Positions 50,803 to 62,302 of a stretch of 64,000 bases of DNA are shown here, piece after piece. Both the position numbers and the translations under genes were made by a program. Every line of letters starts with the position of its first letter. Position 1 is the first letter of the stretch. Source of the stretch: Monarcha castaneiventris obscurior (lineage: Eukaryota > Chordata > Aves > Passeriformes > Monarchidae); NCBI GenBank assembly GCA_026261815.1, contig JAMPIT010000894.1:54860147-54924146 (forward strand), in the 5' to 3' direction. The notes beneath the pieces are model-generated. The model was not told where the DNA came from. It did not search any database and saw only the letters and a list, made by a program, of their open reading frames with translations.

Positions 50803-52900
50803 GTGCTGCTGCCTGTGCTGAGCAGATTCTGTGCTCCCGAAGCTCTGCCCACCAGCAGAATGGGTTTCGTTTAAAAACGAGATGGATGTGGACTCCTGTT
50901 CCAACTCCTCTTTCAATATAATGCCACAGCCTGAAGTAAACCATTTATAAAACTGTTTACCTTTTCATTAAACCCTTTGTTTTCAATAGTTTCTATTAAT
51001 GATATAAACAGAAAAGTAGATAGTGATAAATGGTGATGTGTATATTATTTTTTCAACTCTGTTAAGCAAAAGTTTAAATTGAGGTTAAGGGCAAACCAAA
51101 ATGATGATTTCCTGGCGGTGGGACTGAAACAAAATGGAAAAGAGGTTCTGTCAGCTTGCTCATGCCAGAAAAACATGAGGGAAGGTTTTGAAATCCCAGC
51201 ATGGGTCCCAGTCTGTGCAGAGCCATGAGACAAGCACACACGGGGAACTACAGCACCAGGCTGGAGCTGAGATACAGAGATCTGCTCTTATCTCTGCCAC
51301 TGACCACCTGTGTGACCACAAAAACCCCTTCAGCCCAACATGCCTCAGAAATAAAGACATGATACTGCTCCCAGTGCCCTGGTTTGCAGAGGCCTGCTGG
51401 CTGTGGAGTGGAGCACAACCTTACAACACTGAATCCTTTCACATGGGCCACAGGAGCCTCATCAAACAGGAACAGCATCCACCAACATGAGGACATGAGG
51501 GTCAAAATATTTGCATCTTATTCCCTATTGCTGGCACTATCAGCCTTTGCTCACTTGCCATTTTTTGTGTTTCCATGGTGAAGAGGAATCCAAGTCCACG
51601 CAGATTTAAAACACTTTGCATACAGACACACAGTCAGGGGCCAAACAACCAAAGCCAGAGGAAAACAAAGTGCCAGCTCCTGCCACGGGATGGGAACTGA
51701 TACAGATTCTGCCCTCTGCAGATTTCTGGTTGAGCAGAGCCCAAGAGGTAGAGCCAGACTGGGACAGGGAGCTGGCAGCCACCACCACCTCCCCTAAGAG
51801 AGCAGCTTGAGAGCTGTCCAGCTGAGAGCAGTTTTCTTTGCTTCCTGCTCCTTTTGCTTTTTAAGAGCTAGTGAAGCAAACACATTGCTCTGAACTGGGG
51901 CCATGGAGTAGCCAGACTAAGGGACACAAAGCAAGTTGCTACCGCCATGTTGTAGAAGCAAGAGGCAAAGGAGAAACCATGAGACTGCCCAGGGACCACC
52001 AGAGGGCTGAGCTGTGCTGACTCCGTGATCCCCAAACTAATTTGTCACTCTGGCCCTCGGTGGGTGTCCGAGTTGCTGTATTTCCACGCAGAAGTTCGAG
52101 CATATGCGGTAGGTCTGGGGAGCTCTGACTGCATCATATTTGCTGGGCAAGCTCCAGCCATCTGTGCAGCAACTGTCCAGCACAGCCAAGGCTGCTCCAG
52201 ACCCTCTGGACCTGCTCCGTGTGCTGGTGCTCACATTTGCAGTGCTCAGCCAGTACCTCTGGCTGACAGGCTCATCGCTCAAAACTGCTGCTTCACCCAC
52301 TCCTTTGTAGCAAAATCCCAGACAAGCAGCCTCAAGCTTGGCCTGGAAAACAGTCGTGTGGGGAGCAGGACAAGATATATTCAGGGAAACCCGGGTTTCC
52401 TGTAGTCCTGTCTCTGTGACATTGAGAACAACCCGACAGGGAAAGGGTGTACGGAGGAAGATCTTCACCTTGAGACTGGCTCCCTCTGCAGCCTGACCAT
52501 CAGCACCCCGAACGTGGCGTGTGTGTTTTAGACATTTGTTTAACTGCTACTCACAGCCGGAAAACCACCTGGGAATGAATGGGCTAAGCACGGGAAATCT
52601 GTGCTCCCCATCCTCATCAGGTTATTAGCTTGTCTTATGCTTTGCAGTACCACAGGGATGATGGATAAACTACCCCAGTGAAAAAGCAGACCGACTTTCC
52701 AGTTAAAATTACATCACTGGCAAAAACATCACACCAAAATCTCCTGACCAGGTGGTAAACAAAGCGGCGATTTCGGAGTTTCCTAGGAAAACGCAGAGCA
52801 GAACCTGGCTCTAACAAGCGGACCGTGCAAAGCCTCTGCAGCGCTTCCCATTTGTCCGAGCCCTTCCCGCTGGGCGCTTCTCCAGCGCGGGGCCAGGGCG
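50803..52900. other. Intergenic stretch between two GC-rich arrays, no gene seen
   Basis: Ordinary composition returns, with no recognised exon, element or RNA gene. Short overlapping frames at 51.2-52.5 kb on both strands carry no familiar motifs. Confidence 0.65.
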
Positions 52901-52914
52901 GCGGAGCGCCGATC

Positions 52915-52956
52915 CCGCAGCCCCCGCAGCCCCCGCAGCCCCCGCAGCTCCGCAGC
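52915..52956. repeat. Short 9-bp repeat (CCCCCGCAG)n
   Basis: Three to four tandem copies of CCCCCGCAG in CpG-rich DNA immediately before the hexamer array. Confidence 0.85.
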
Positions 52957-52965
52957 GACACCGCG

Positions 52966-53569
52966 CGGGGACCGGGACCGGGACAGGGAAGGGGACAGGG
53001 ACCGGGACCGGGACCGGGACCGGGACCGGGAAGGGGACCGGGACCGGGACGGGGACAGGGAAGGGGACAGGGACCGGGACGGGGACAGGGACCGGGACCG
53101 GGACCGGGACCGGGACCGGGACCGGGACAGGGACGGGGACCGGGACAGGGATAGGGACAGGGACAGGGACGGGGACCGGGACAGGGATAGGGACAGGGAT
53201 AGGGATAGGGACGGGGACAGGGACGGGGACAGGGATAGGGACAGGGACGGGGATAGGGACAGGGACGGGGACCGGGACAGGGATAGGGACAGGGATAGGG
53301 ATAGGGATAGGGACATGGATCGGGACAGGGACGGGGACAGGGACAGGGACGGGGACAGGGGACAGGGACAGGGACGGGGACAGGGACGGGGACAGGGACC
53401 GGCAGAGGGACAGGGACCGGGACAGGGATAGGGACCGGGACCGGGATAGGGATAGGGACAGGGACCGGGACCGGGACAGGGACTGGGACCGGGAAAGGAA
53501 CCGGGACAGGGACCGGGACCGGGAAAGGAACCGGGACAGGGACCGGGACAGGGATAGGGACAGGGACAG
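52966..53569 (+). repeat. G-rich hexamer array (GGGACC/GGGACA/GGGACG/GGGATA)n, about 100 units
   Basis: About 600 bp of almost uninterrupted GGGNNN hexamers. The + strand has a GGG tract every six bases with 3-nt loops, fitting the G3N3 pattern for stable G-quadruplexes. Variant units are partly clustered: GGGACC early and late, GGGATA in the middle. The period is a multiple of three and lacks stops, so long dipeptide-like frames (Pro-Val, Ser-Leu and Gly-Pro types) appear on both strands; these are not taken as genes. Confidence 0.97.
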
Positions 53570-56500
53570 AACCCGCACACCCCCTGTCTCGGGCAGGTGC
53601 CGGCCAGCCCCAGCCCCAGCCCCAGCCCTACCCACTGCTGCCGAGGCCTCGGGGGAGCTGCCGCCGCTGGAAGTGTGGGAATTGCCACCAGACACGCATC
53701 TCTAACAGGCGTGCTCTCGCTGGCATCAAGGGTGAGCACGAGGCAGGCGTTAAAGCGGGGGAATTCCACCGTTTATTTTATGCGGGAAATCAGATTAGGT
53801 TATCGCTGGGGATGCTACAGGGCCTAAAGCTGTGAATCGGCTCGCAGGTGAATAGCTCCTCCATCTCCGCTCCGGAGACTGACACACCTGGTTTGGAGGG
53901 CTCGCTGTCTTTATTACACAACAGCCCGTACCCGCTGGCCGCCCTGCTCGGTCCTCGTCTGCCTGGCACCAATTGCAGGGCGAGGAGAGGAGCTGACAAA
54001 CTCCCTCCGTGTGTGGCAATGCTCTGTCCTCCAGCTCAGCAGGCTGGGCACAGGTCCCTGTGTCCTTTCTGCCCCCAAGGCCATCACATCCAGCAGCCCC
54101 GTTCGTGCTGAGCAGAAGCTGCAGCCGCCGTGGGATGGGGCCAGCGCAAGCCATTTGCCAAGCCAGCGAGCCCAGAGCACCACGGAGGAGCACTGTGCTG
54201 CTAAATCTGTGCTGCATCAGCGCACAATGGAGCTCAGAGCTGCAGGCACTGCCAAGGCAGGCTCTGCCTTTACCACAGTTTCACTGAAAACAGATGAGTG
54301 AAGTATTGTCAACTTCAGCCCGCCAGAAACCATCTCACGCACCCCAAAAAACATGTGGCAGAATTGTTCAAAAGAGCACTTGCAAGGAAAACTTTGCTGT
54401 TACCTTTTGGTGCTTCCAATCCACTGCACTCCAGAATGGAAACCATCCCATTTTACATTTATAACCACAGGACCTCTACACATCCCACAGAATGTCCCAG
54501 GCCTGGCTCTTTGGCCAGTGCTGAATATTGAGCCATATGATAAAATTGTGGGAATTGTCAGCACTGAATAGAGTGCACATTTATGGAGACAAATAACCCC
54601 ATGCAGGCAGACACAAATAACCCCTTTTCTTTGCTGGGCAGCAGCCAGTTCATTGGTGAAGGCCTCTTCCAAGCTCTAGACTCAGTGTTGAGAGCCCGAA
54701 AAACCATCAGCCCAGAGCAATAGTCAGAGTACAGTGCGTCAGTGCAAGCAGGACAGCTACAGCACTTAAAAGGAGATGCCACGTTTACTTGGCTGTGTGA
54801 AGAGTTCAGGGCTCGTCTATTCATGCAATAAAGAGCTTGTTTTCCTCTGTTTACTCTCTTTAGGATTTGTGTCTGGCTATTTCAACAGCCACTCTCAGCA
54901 GCTGGAAAGATGCATAGTTGTTATACATAAAAAACTTTAGCTAGCAAAGACTCTGAAGAAAACCTGAGTAATGATTCTGAATGTTGAAAACGTTGCCCAC
55001 AGAGTGAAAAGGCTGCATCACATCCCCACAAAAGGAAAAATAACCTGCTTGGTAGCATAAATTTCTTGTTTGCTGTAGAAACATAAAATCCAAACTGGCA
55101 TAATACAAAGCCTTGTTCTGAACACATCACCTCTTTATCTGCTGCCAACAATCAGCATTGTAAATTGGCTTAAGCCATCACACCTCTCACCTGTGTTTCC
55201 CCTGTAGACACACTTTTAAAGCCAGGAGAAAAAAGCCAGGCCTTTTCAGCGCCTCCCACTGGAGCAAAAGCTCATTAACAACATTGTGACAAGAGCAGTT
55301 TGCACAGACCACCTCTTCCAGGTACAGAGCAAGGCTGGAGGAGGGCTAAAGAACCAGCTGGGTTTTGAGACCAAGGTGCAAATTGGCACCAACAAACCCA
55401 AAGCAGCCTGTCCGAGCTTGGCAGCTGAAAACTGCAAATGGACAGCTAGAAGACTCCAGTGTAGGATTCCTATGTTGCAGCTACTTGCCAGAAGACCCCA
55501 TTCTCCTACAGTCCACCCTCAAAGGACAGTTGGAAGGAGGCCTGACCATCTGGAGAAATTGTTCATGATGTTCTCTGACATTGAAAAACAAAGCAAACAG
55601 CCTGGGAAAACATAAACCTGCTATCATGCTAATTCCCACTTGTTTTCCCTTTTGTCTCTTGCGGAGCTGCACGTGAGCCTCCAGAAAGGCTGGAATCAAG
55701 CAGCAAGTTTGGCTCCTCCAGCCAGGCCATCCCCAGCTACAGGTGGCCAGCTGGGAATTCTCTGCCACCTGGCTTCAGTGCCTGCTTTGCTCCAGGGACG
55801 ATCCCATCTGCTGCCTTTGGTGGCAGCCTCCTCCTGCCGCGGTGGCCTCGTCCCCAGCACGCACAGAACACACACCTGGGCTGGCAGCACCTCTGTGACC
55901 CTCCAGACAGCTCCACCAAGCAACACAGAATAGGAGACTTCTGCATCACAACCCTGAGTGCACTGTGGCCCAGGCTGAAAGGCAGAAGCTTAAACATGTT
56001 TGTTTGTAAGCAATTTAAATTCTAACATTGTGAAAAAGTAAACTACCACTTTAGGGCTTTTGCAGGAGTTCCATGGAATGATCTCAGGTAAGGGTCTTAC
56101 CATGCAGATGGCAGAATTCAAACCAGCTTGTACTAAAAGAAAGCATTCTGTTCACTGACTTGTAAATTTATGCCCTTCCCTGCTCACAGGTGAGCATGGG
56201 ATTACAGTTCTGTTAACAGGGATCTGAACCTGCCAATACTTCAGAGTGCAGCTGTGAAATCGAATCACATGCTGAAGCTGCAGTGACCAAAGTTTTCAGG
56301 TTTCTTGCTATTTTCATTGTTTCCTTCTTCTTTATTATCCCAGTCTCATTCTTTGAAGTTTATGTATCCTCTGTTGCTTTTTGAAGGCATCCTCCTGTTC
56401 TGCAAACAATTTATTTTCATGCAGAGAGAGCAGGGACCACTGTCAATGGAAAATGTACACTCACTCTTCTAAACATATCAATAACTGGTTTAATCTTAAT

Positions 56501-59500
56501 ACAGAGAGAGATTCAAATAAAATCATTAGGTTTGGGCTTCAAATGTGCATCACAGCTCTGCTGTTCTCAAGAGGAGGCTAAACCCAGACATGGACACAAA
56601 CATCCAAATGATCTCTGCTTTTGAGTTTGAAGTTTGCTATTTTAATTTCAGGTGTGTTTTGATTTGAATTTTGATGTTCTTCAGAATAAAATGGACTGCT
56701 GGCTGAAAAACACTCTAAGCCACACCAGAAGACTAAAAAATCCCCTGAATAAACCTCATGAGTGAATCCTAAGTGTATTTTTAGGAAGTGTTCCACTGTT
56801 TGTAGCAATGCCCTTCAGTGTACCACAAATAAGAATGATCACGAGGATTTTTTTTCCCCATAAGAGTGTGCTACAAAATAGAGAAAAGATTCAGCAAGTA
56901 TTACTTCAGACTGAGACCTGAGATGCAAATTTATATTTCCAAATCAGTTTCCTGCCAGGACCTACTAAACCAAAATAGAGCTTGACAGAGTGGAGCTGTG
57001 GTTAACGGAAAAGACACTCAGCACTTGAATGAAAAATGCAAAAAAGCTTCAAAAGAAAAAGGAGGGAACAGTAGGGCATCAATCTCTTGCCTTTCCCCAG
57101 GGCTTCTTTGCATGTCCTGATTTTATTGACACTATCATCTCTTTCTATCTTCTTAAAGCTCAGCTGTGGTGTGAGGCAGGTTCCGCAGCAGTGCCAATCC
57201 ACTGAGCTAAACTAAGCAGCTCTTGCAGGATTGGCCTGGGGCCACTGATTTCAATGGGAGCTGCTGGGTGCCCAGCATGACTGACAGTTCAGCTCTTTGT
57301 GGATCAAAAATCAGAATAATTTTGTTCCATCTGGCATTTTTCATGATCCCCACTGTGCCCAATATTGCAGTCACAACACCTCGCTTTTTAAAAATCACCG
57401 CTCAGCCAAAGGCATAAAATGTAACAAGCACTTGAACAAGTGGAACAGTGGCAACAGCAACATCCTTGCATATTACCAATATAGCAGTGGCATTTAGTGA
57501 GTGGTTGGAAACTCCTTAAACAAACCTACTCTGTCAGGGAGGGAATGCTTCCACTGCTCTTTGAGGTGCTTCATTCTTAACCCCCAGATCACTGGTAACT
57601 AGAAAATGTAAATGGATGTCAAGCTGGTAAAATCTTTTCTAGGTCTACTCTAGGTCCCACAGTAAAGATTTGCTGGAGGCCAAAAAATTAACATCTGAAG
57701 AGGACCTAAAGGAAGTAGAAAATAGCAGAGGTAGTTAGGTGGGAAAGAACATGGCCTGATAGATGGAAAAACTGAGGAAAGTGATAGAAAAAGCATAAGA
57801 CAAAGAGAAAAGAAGCTGAGTTGGAGGAATTGAAGTTGTAGACTAGAAACATGGGAATTGCTGGACTTTACAGCAGGGTACAGCCCAGTATCCTGTCTCA
57901 GCAGGGCTGAATGGCAGGTGGAAGAGTAAGAAAACAGAAGTTTATGTGCTTTTTCCCTGAAAAACTCTTTCTGTTTTAAGATGCACAGGGTAAAAATCCC
58001 AGAAACAGAGATGGTAACAAGTGTGTTTAATAGCTTTTGGTGGAGCTTACTTCTGTGAACAGGTCTGGTCTGCATCCAGGTCAACTTTTGGCATTGACAA
58101 CACCCTCTGGCAGGAATGCTTACGAATGTACCTACACTGTGTTTGAAAGAGTGTGTCTTCATTTCTTTCAGGTTAGCCATGTATGTCTTGCAATATGAGA
58201 AATGGTAAATGATGCTTTTCTAATCACATTCTCTACTCCATTCATGGTTTTTATACTATTTTGTCTCATCCCCATTCAGTTGGTTTTTCCTAAGGTAAAA
58301 ACTTCATGTAATGGTCAACACAGAAAGGGGGGCATATCTTTTACTTCTCTATCTGCCTTTATCTTTTCTAGCTCTCCAGTTTTTCTTTGGAGGTGTAATC
58401 ATGTCAATAACACAGCAGTAGAGGTAAAGGAACCTCAATTTATTTCCTCAAATTCCTCTGAATTCTTCTGAAAAGGAATTCCTTGAAACCCAATAGTAGA
58501 AGATTTAGTAAATCTCTTCATTTTTATGTTTCTGGAAGTGTTTTCAGAAGCACGATGACCTTGTCCCCATCCTACATACAAAGTGGGAGCCTAGGACAAG
58601 CATCAGGTCCCAGAATGTATAAACGAAAGCATGAATCAACCCAGGCTTGATATTTTTGTGGGCTGTCTTGTGGCATATAAACATTGTACAATGCAGGGAG
58701 CGCTGTGGAGTGCACATTGCACAAACACTGTTCCCTCAGAGGTGCAAAGTTACGGTATTTATTAGCTCTGAATTACATGGGACAAACAACAAGCCCTATC
58801 AAGGTTGTTGTGTGGCTTAAAAAAGAGCTAATTGGAGGTATTTCCAAGCTGCAAGGAAAATACTGAAAATTCAGAAATAGAAGTGGGGAGAGTCTGGAAA
58901 AAAGAAAACGATCTCCAGATGGAGGACAGGGGAATGCCAAAAGTCTTGAAGACATTTTATTTTAATCCCAATTCCCTAAACATTGGATGTTGTTTATAAC
59001 ACAAAATTGCTTGTATTGTTTGTATGTTACTGCTTGATTTCTAAAGCGATGAAACAAGCTCTGGAAGCCACAGCAGGGTTCCCTTTTAAACATTAAATCA
59101 ATGCACTACATCTGTTGAAATCCTGGAGAGCCCAAGGCAGCAATGCCAAATTCCAGAGTCTGTGCTCAGCAGGAGCAGTGTGGTAAACGTCTGCATTTGG
59201 GTTCCAAGTTTGGCCTATTCACTGTCATCCTCTGAAAACTGTTTGGAGTCTCTTCAGTCAAAGTGCTGGAACTGGGAGTTCTTCTGTCCCACCTCCAGCA
59301 ACTTTTCTGATACAGCTGAGGCAGTGAAGAGCCCTGAACCATACAGGGGAGGACAGTGAGGGGGGCTGGACTGAGCCCAGAGGTTACTTCATGACTTGAT
59401 GAAGGCACCATTGAAGATGGTGCTTTAATGTTTTTCTGGAGAAAAGTTTTCCACCTTTTTCTCTGCCCTGAAAGATGGGAAGTTCTCTCAGCTGACCAAA

Positions 59501-61888
59501 ATGTACCAACACAGCAGACTCCAATGGAGTCAGGAAGTCACGAAAAGCTCCCGACACCCACGTGCAGATATGCCTAATGTTCAAAAATCTAAAAAAAACC
59601 CCCAAAAATGAAAAATTTGCTGTACTGAGCTCTCCAAATGCCTGAGGTCTGTCTGTCCTCCCACTGTTTATGCACACAGGAATCAATCAAGCTGGGAGCA
59701 GAAATAAAAAATACCATGGAAGCTCTGCAGAATGCTGTGTTCAGTCCCATGTGGCTCTGAGGCTGCTCCCACCACTGCCCACTCAGACCTGTCAGCAACA
59801 CACTTCAGCCTATTCATTCTGTGTGTCTGCTTAGGTGCAATTAAATCCTCAGCTTTGGGCCTCTTGCTAAAACACCCTGCCCCTTCTGCAAATTGTCTGA
59901 GTGTGCCCACGGAGAAGGATTAAAAGGACTTTCCTGGCTCCTAACCCTGAGATGCTGCAGGTTTTCAGTGGGCAGCATCCTCGGACATGCTGAAGCCTGC
60001 CTATCTACCTCAGTGTCTTTGTTTCCAGAAGGGAAATAATTCCTGCTTATCAAGTGCAGGTGTTGAAAGAATCTAGAGCCAGCCATTGCTCTGTTCTGGG
60101 ATTTAATGGGAAAAACCACGTCAGAAGGGGTCCTTGCTTAGTGGCTGTGAAGCAGTGCTATTTTTTTTCTGAGGTGGTGATAGTCAGTGCATGAAGCAGT
60201 GAGCATGACATGCACACTCCTGCACTCTGGGCCCTCAGTTTAAAATGACTGTATGGACTGTCAGACATCTCACATGGCATTGCATTCTCTTGCTCTCAAG
60301 TGAAATCCTGAATCTGACCTGAAATGTCAAATAGGACTCGCTCTTCTTTCCTTTTCACAGCAGCTGCCTGCTTATCTGGATGCTCACTTTCCTGGCACCT
60401 GGCAGAGGGGCCTCTGCAAACTCACACCTGCAGGGATAAAGCACCAACAGACTGCTCAGGTGCATCTCTCTTGGGCTTTTGGCTCCTCTGCACAGCTCTG
60501 CACAGGTGACCTGCTCATGAGCCCTTTGCCTGCCTGGGACTGCAGAAGTGTCGTACCCAGAGCTTCCGAAACCTTTACAGCCAGCATGCCTGAGGTATTA
60601 CAGAGAAAAATTGGCTTATAATTAAATCTAACTTAATATTAGGTGTTGGAACATGATTGTACCAACCAGGAGTTTTACTGGTTGAGTCCAAGTGTTATCG
60701 ACAGTAGATTTCATCCCAAGAAGCAGTGAAATTGAAAATCACTTGGGGTGTGATGGGTAATTAGCTAAATACAGGCTGTTACATATATCTTCCATCCTAG
60801 AAATATGTTACAATCTTCTTAAGAAAGTATAAACCTTTGGAAAAGCATATAAACACTTACGATTTTACCTTGTTAGCAATGTTAAATTAAAAATTGGTTG
60901 CATTTTCTAATAGAGATGCTGTAGCTAAAAAAAGAGATACTGGGCTCTGATGATCTACTTAAATTTCCTTGTAGTGGTGGTGCCACTCTCTTCCCTAACC
61001 TGCACTATGCAGGTGCCCAGGAGCAGCTGCCTCACACAGGCAGCCCCAGCTATGACACGTCAGCAGATAGAGAGAGCAGGAAACAGGAACCCCCAGCTCC
61101 AGCTCTGATGAGGTACAATGCCACAGCAAACACACAGGAAATATTCTTTCCTTTAGGATAATTAAGCCTTTTATGGCAAATTTAACTTAAGGGATTTTTT
61201 AAGAAAGGAGATGTTATTTTTACACAGGTTCAACTTAGCAATGCCAAATTTCTATTTAAAAAAACCCCCGACAAACAAAACAGAAAAGGGGATTTACATG
61301 GATGTGCAGCAGTACCAGCCACAACGAAATTATATCTGCCTTAAGGTACAACCTGGGCCATTCACTCCCATGGGAATTATGGTTAGCTGTATGAAGGCAG
61401 AATTTGGTTCTTAAGTTAACATTTCACCGCATTAGGATTATTTTTAATGTAAAATAATGATTAATCTGCTTCTACTTTCTGTAGCATAATTTACTCAGTT
61501 TGATCAATTACAACGTGCATAACAAAATGCACATGTCCATGCACTATTCAGCTGCTAGGAGCCTGCTGTGTTCTGTTCTCTATTCTCACCTAGTGAGTGT
61601 CTGTATTTAGTGGGAGCCATCAAACATATACTGAGACCACAGATGCCCAGCTGGTACCTGGGGCCACACCCTCAGCCAGTTCTCCTCCTCATCCTCATAA
61701 AGCCCCTCACTGTTACCTGAACTGAAACCAAAGATGTGGCTGCTTCCAAGGGGGAAGCTCTGCCTTTGTAATCCTAACGCAGGGAACTGAAGTGATGGCT
61801 CACCTGTGTATTTCACACAGCTATATTTGATAAGGACATGGAATATATTCAAAGTAACAAAGTCTTCCCAAAACAAACACGCTTGGCT
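53570..61888. other. Intergenic stretch, no gene seen
   Basis: It begins with a short CCAGCC run (about 53605-53630) and moderately CpG-rich DNA to about 54.2 kb, then ordinary sequence. I recognise no exon, RNA gene or mobile element. Short frames overlap on both strands without known motifs. Confidence 0.65.
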
Positions 61889-62302
61889 GTCACATTTTTC
61901 AACATTTTGACTGGCTGAGAGATTTGGGGCTGTTCAGAAGAGAAGGTGGTGTGGAAACCTCCTAGAAACCTTCCAGTATCTGAAGGGGGTCTGCATAAAA
62001 GCCAGAGAACTGTTCATCAGGAACTCTAGTGATAGGATAAGGAGTAATGAGTTCAAACTGAAAGAGAGTAGGTTTAGATTACATATTGGGAAGAAATTCT
62101 TCCCGGTGAGGGTGCTGAGGCACTGGCATAGGTTGTCCAGAGAAGCTCTGGATGCCCAATCCCTGGAAGTGCCCAAGGCCAGGTTGGATGGGGCTTTGAG
62201 CAACCTGGGATAGTGGAAGATTCCCTGCCCATGGTAGGGGGTTGGAACCAGATGATTTTTAAGGTCCTTTCCAACCCAAACCATCCTATAATTCTATGAT
62301 TT
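61889..62302 (+). mobile_element. CR1 LINE 3'-end fragment, plus orientation
   Basis: This is the longest CR1 tail in the window. Landmarks in order are GGCTGAGAGATTTGGGGCTGTTCAG, CTCCTAGAAACCTTCCAGTA, GAAGGGGGTCTGCA, GAGTTCAAACTGAAAGAGAG, GGGAAGAAATTCTTCCC, GAGGCACTGGCATAGGTTGTCCAGAGAAGCTCTGGATGCCC and the end CTATAATTCTATGATT. It is better preserved than the 2-kb copy. The part of the element coding for reverse transcriptase is absent. Confidence 0.95.

Noticed and set aside
49570..50944. Large frames of 328 to 434 codons on both strands
   Set aside because: They are produced by the stop-free 19-bp tandem array; the peptides repeat every 19 residues and all frames are equally open.
52783..53769. 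Frames of 294 to 328 codons with Pro-Val, Ser-Leu and Gly-Pro repeats
   Set aside because: They come from translating a GGGNNN hexamer array; no non-repeat domain is attached.
57650..58180. 176-codon minus-strand frame in the downstream desert
   Set aside because: No recognised domain; the Leu/Ser/Phe-rich stretch reads like the antisense of a purine-rich segment.
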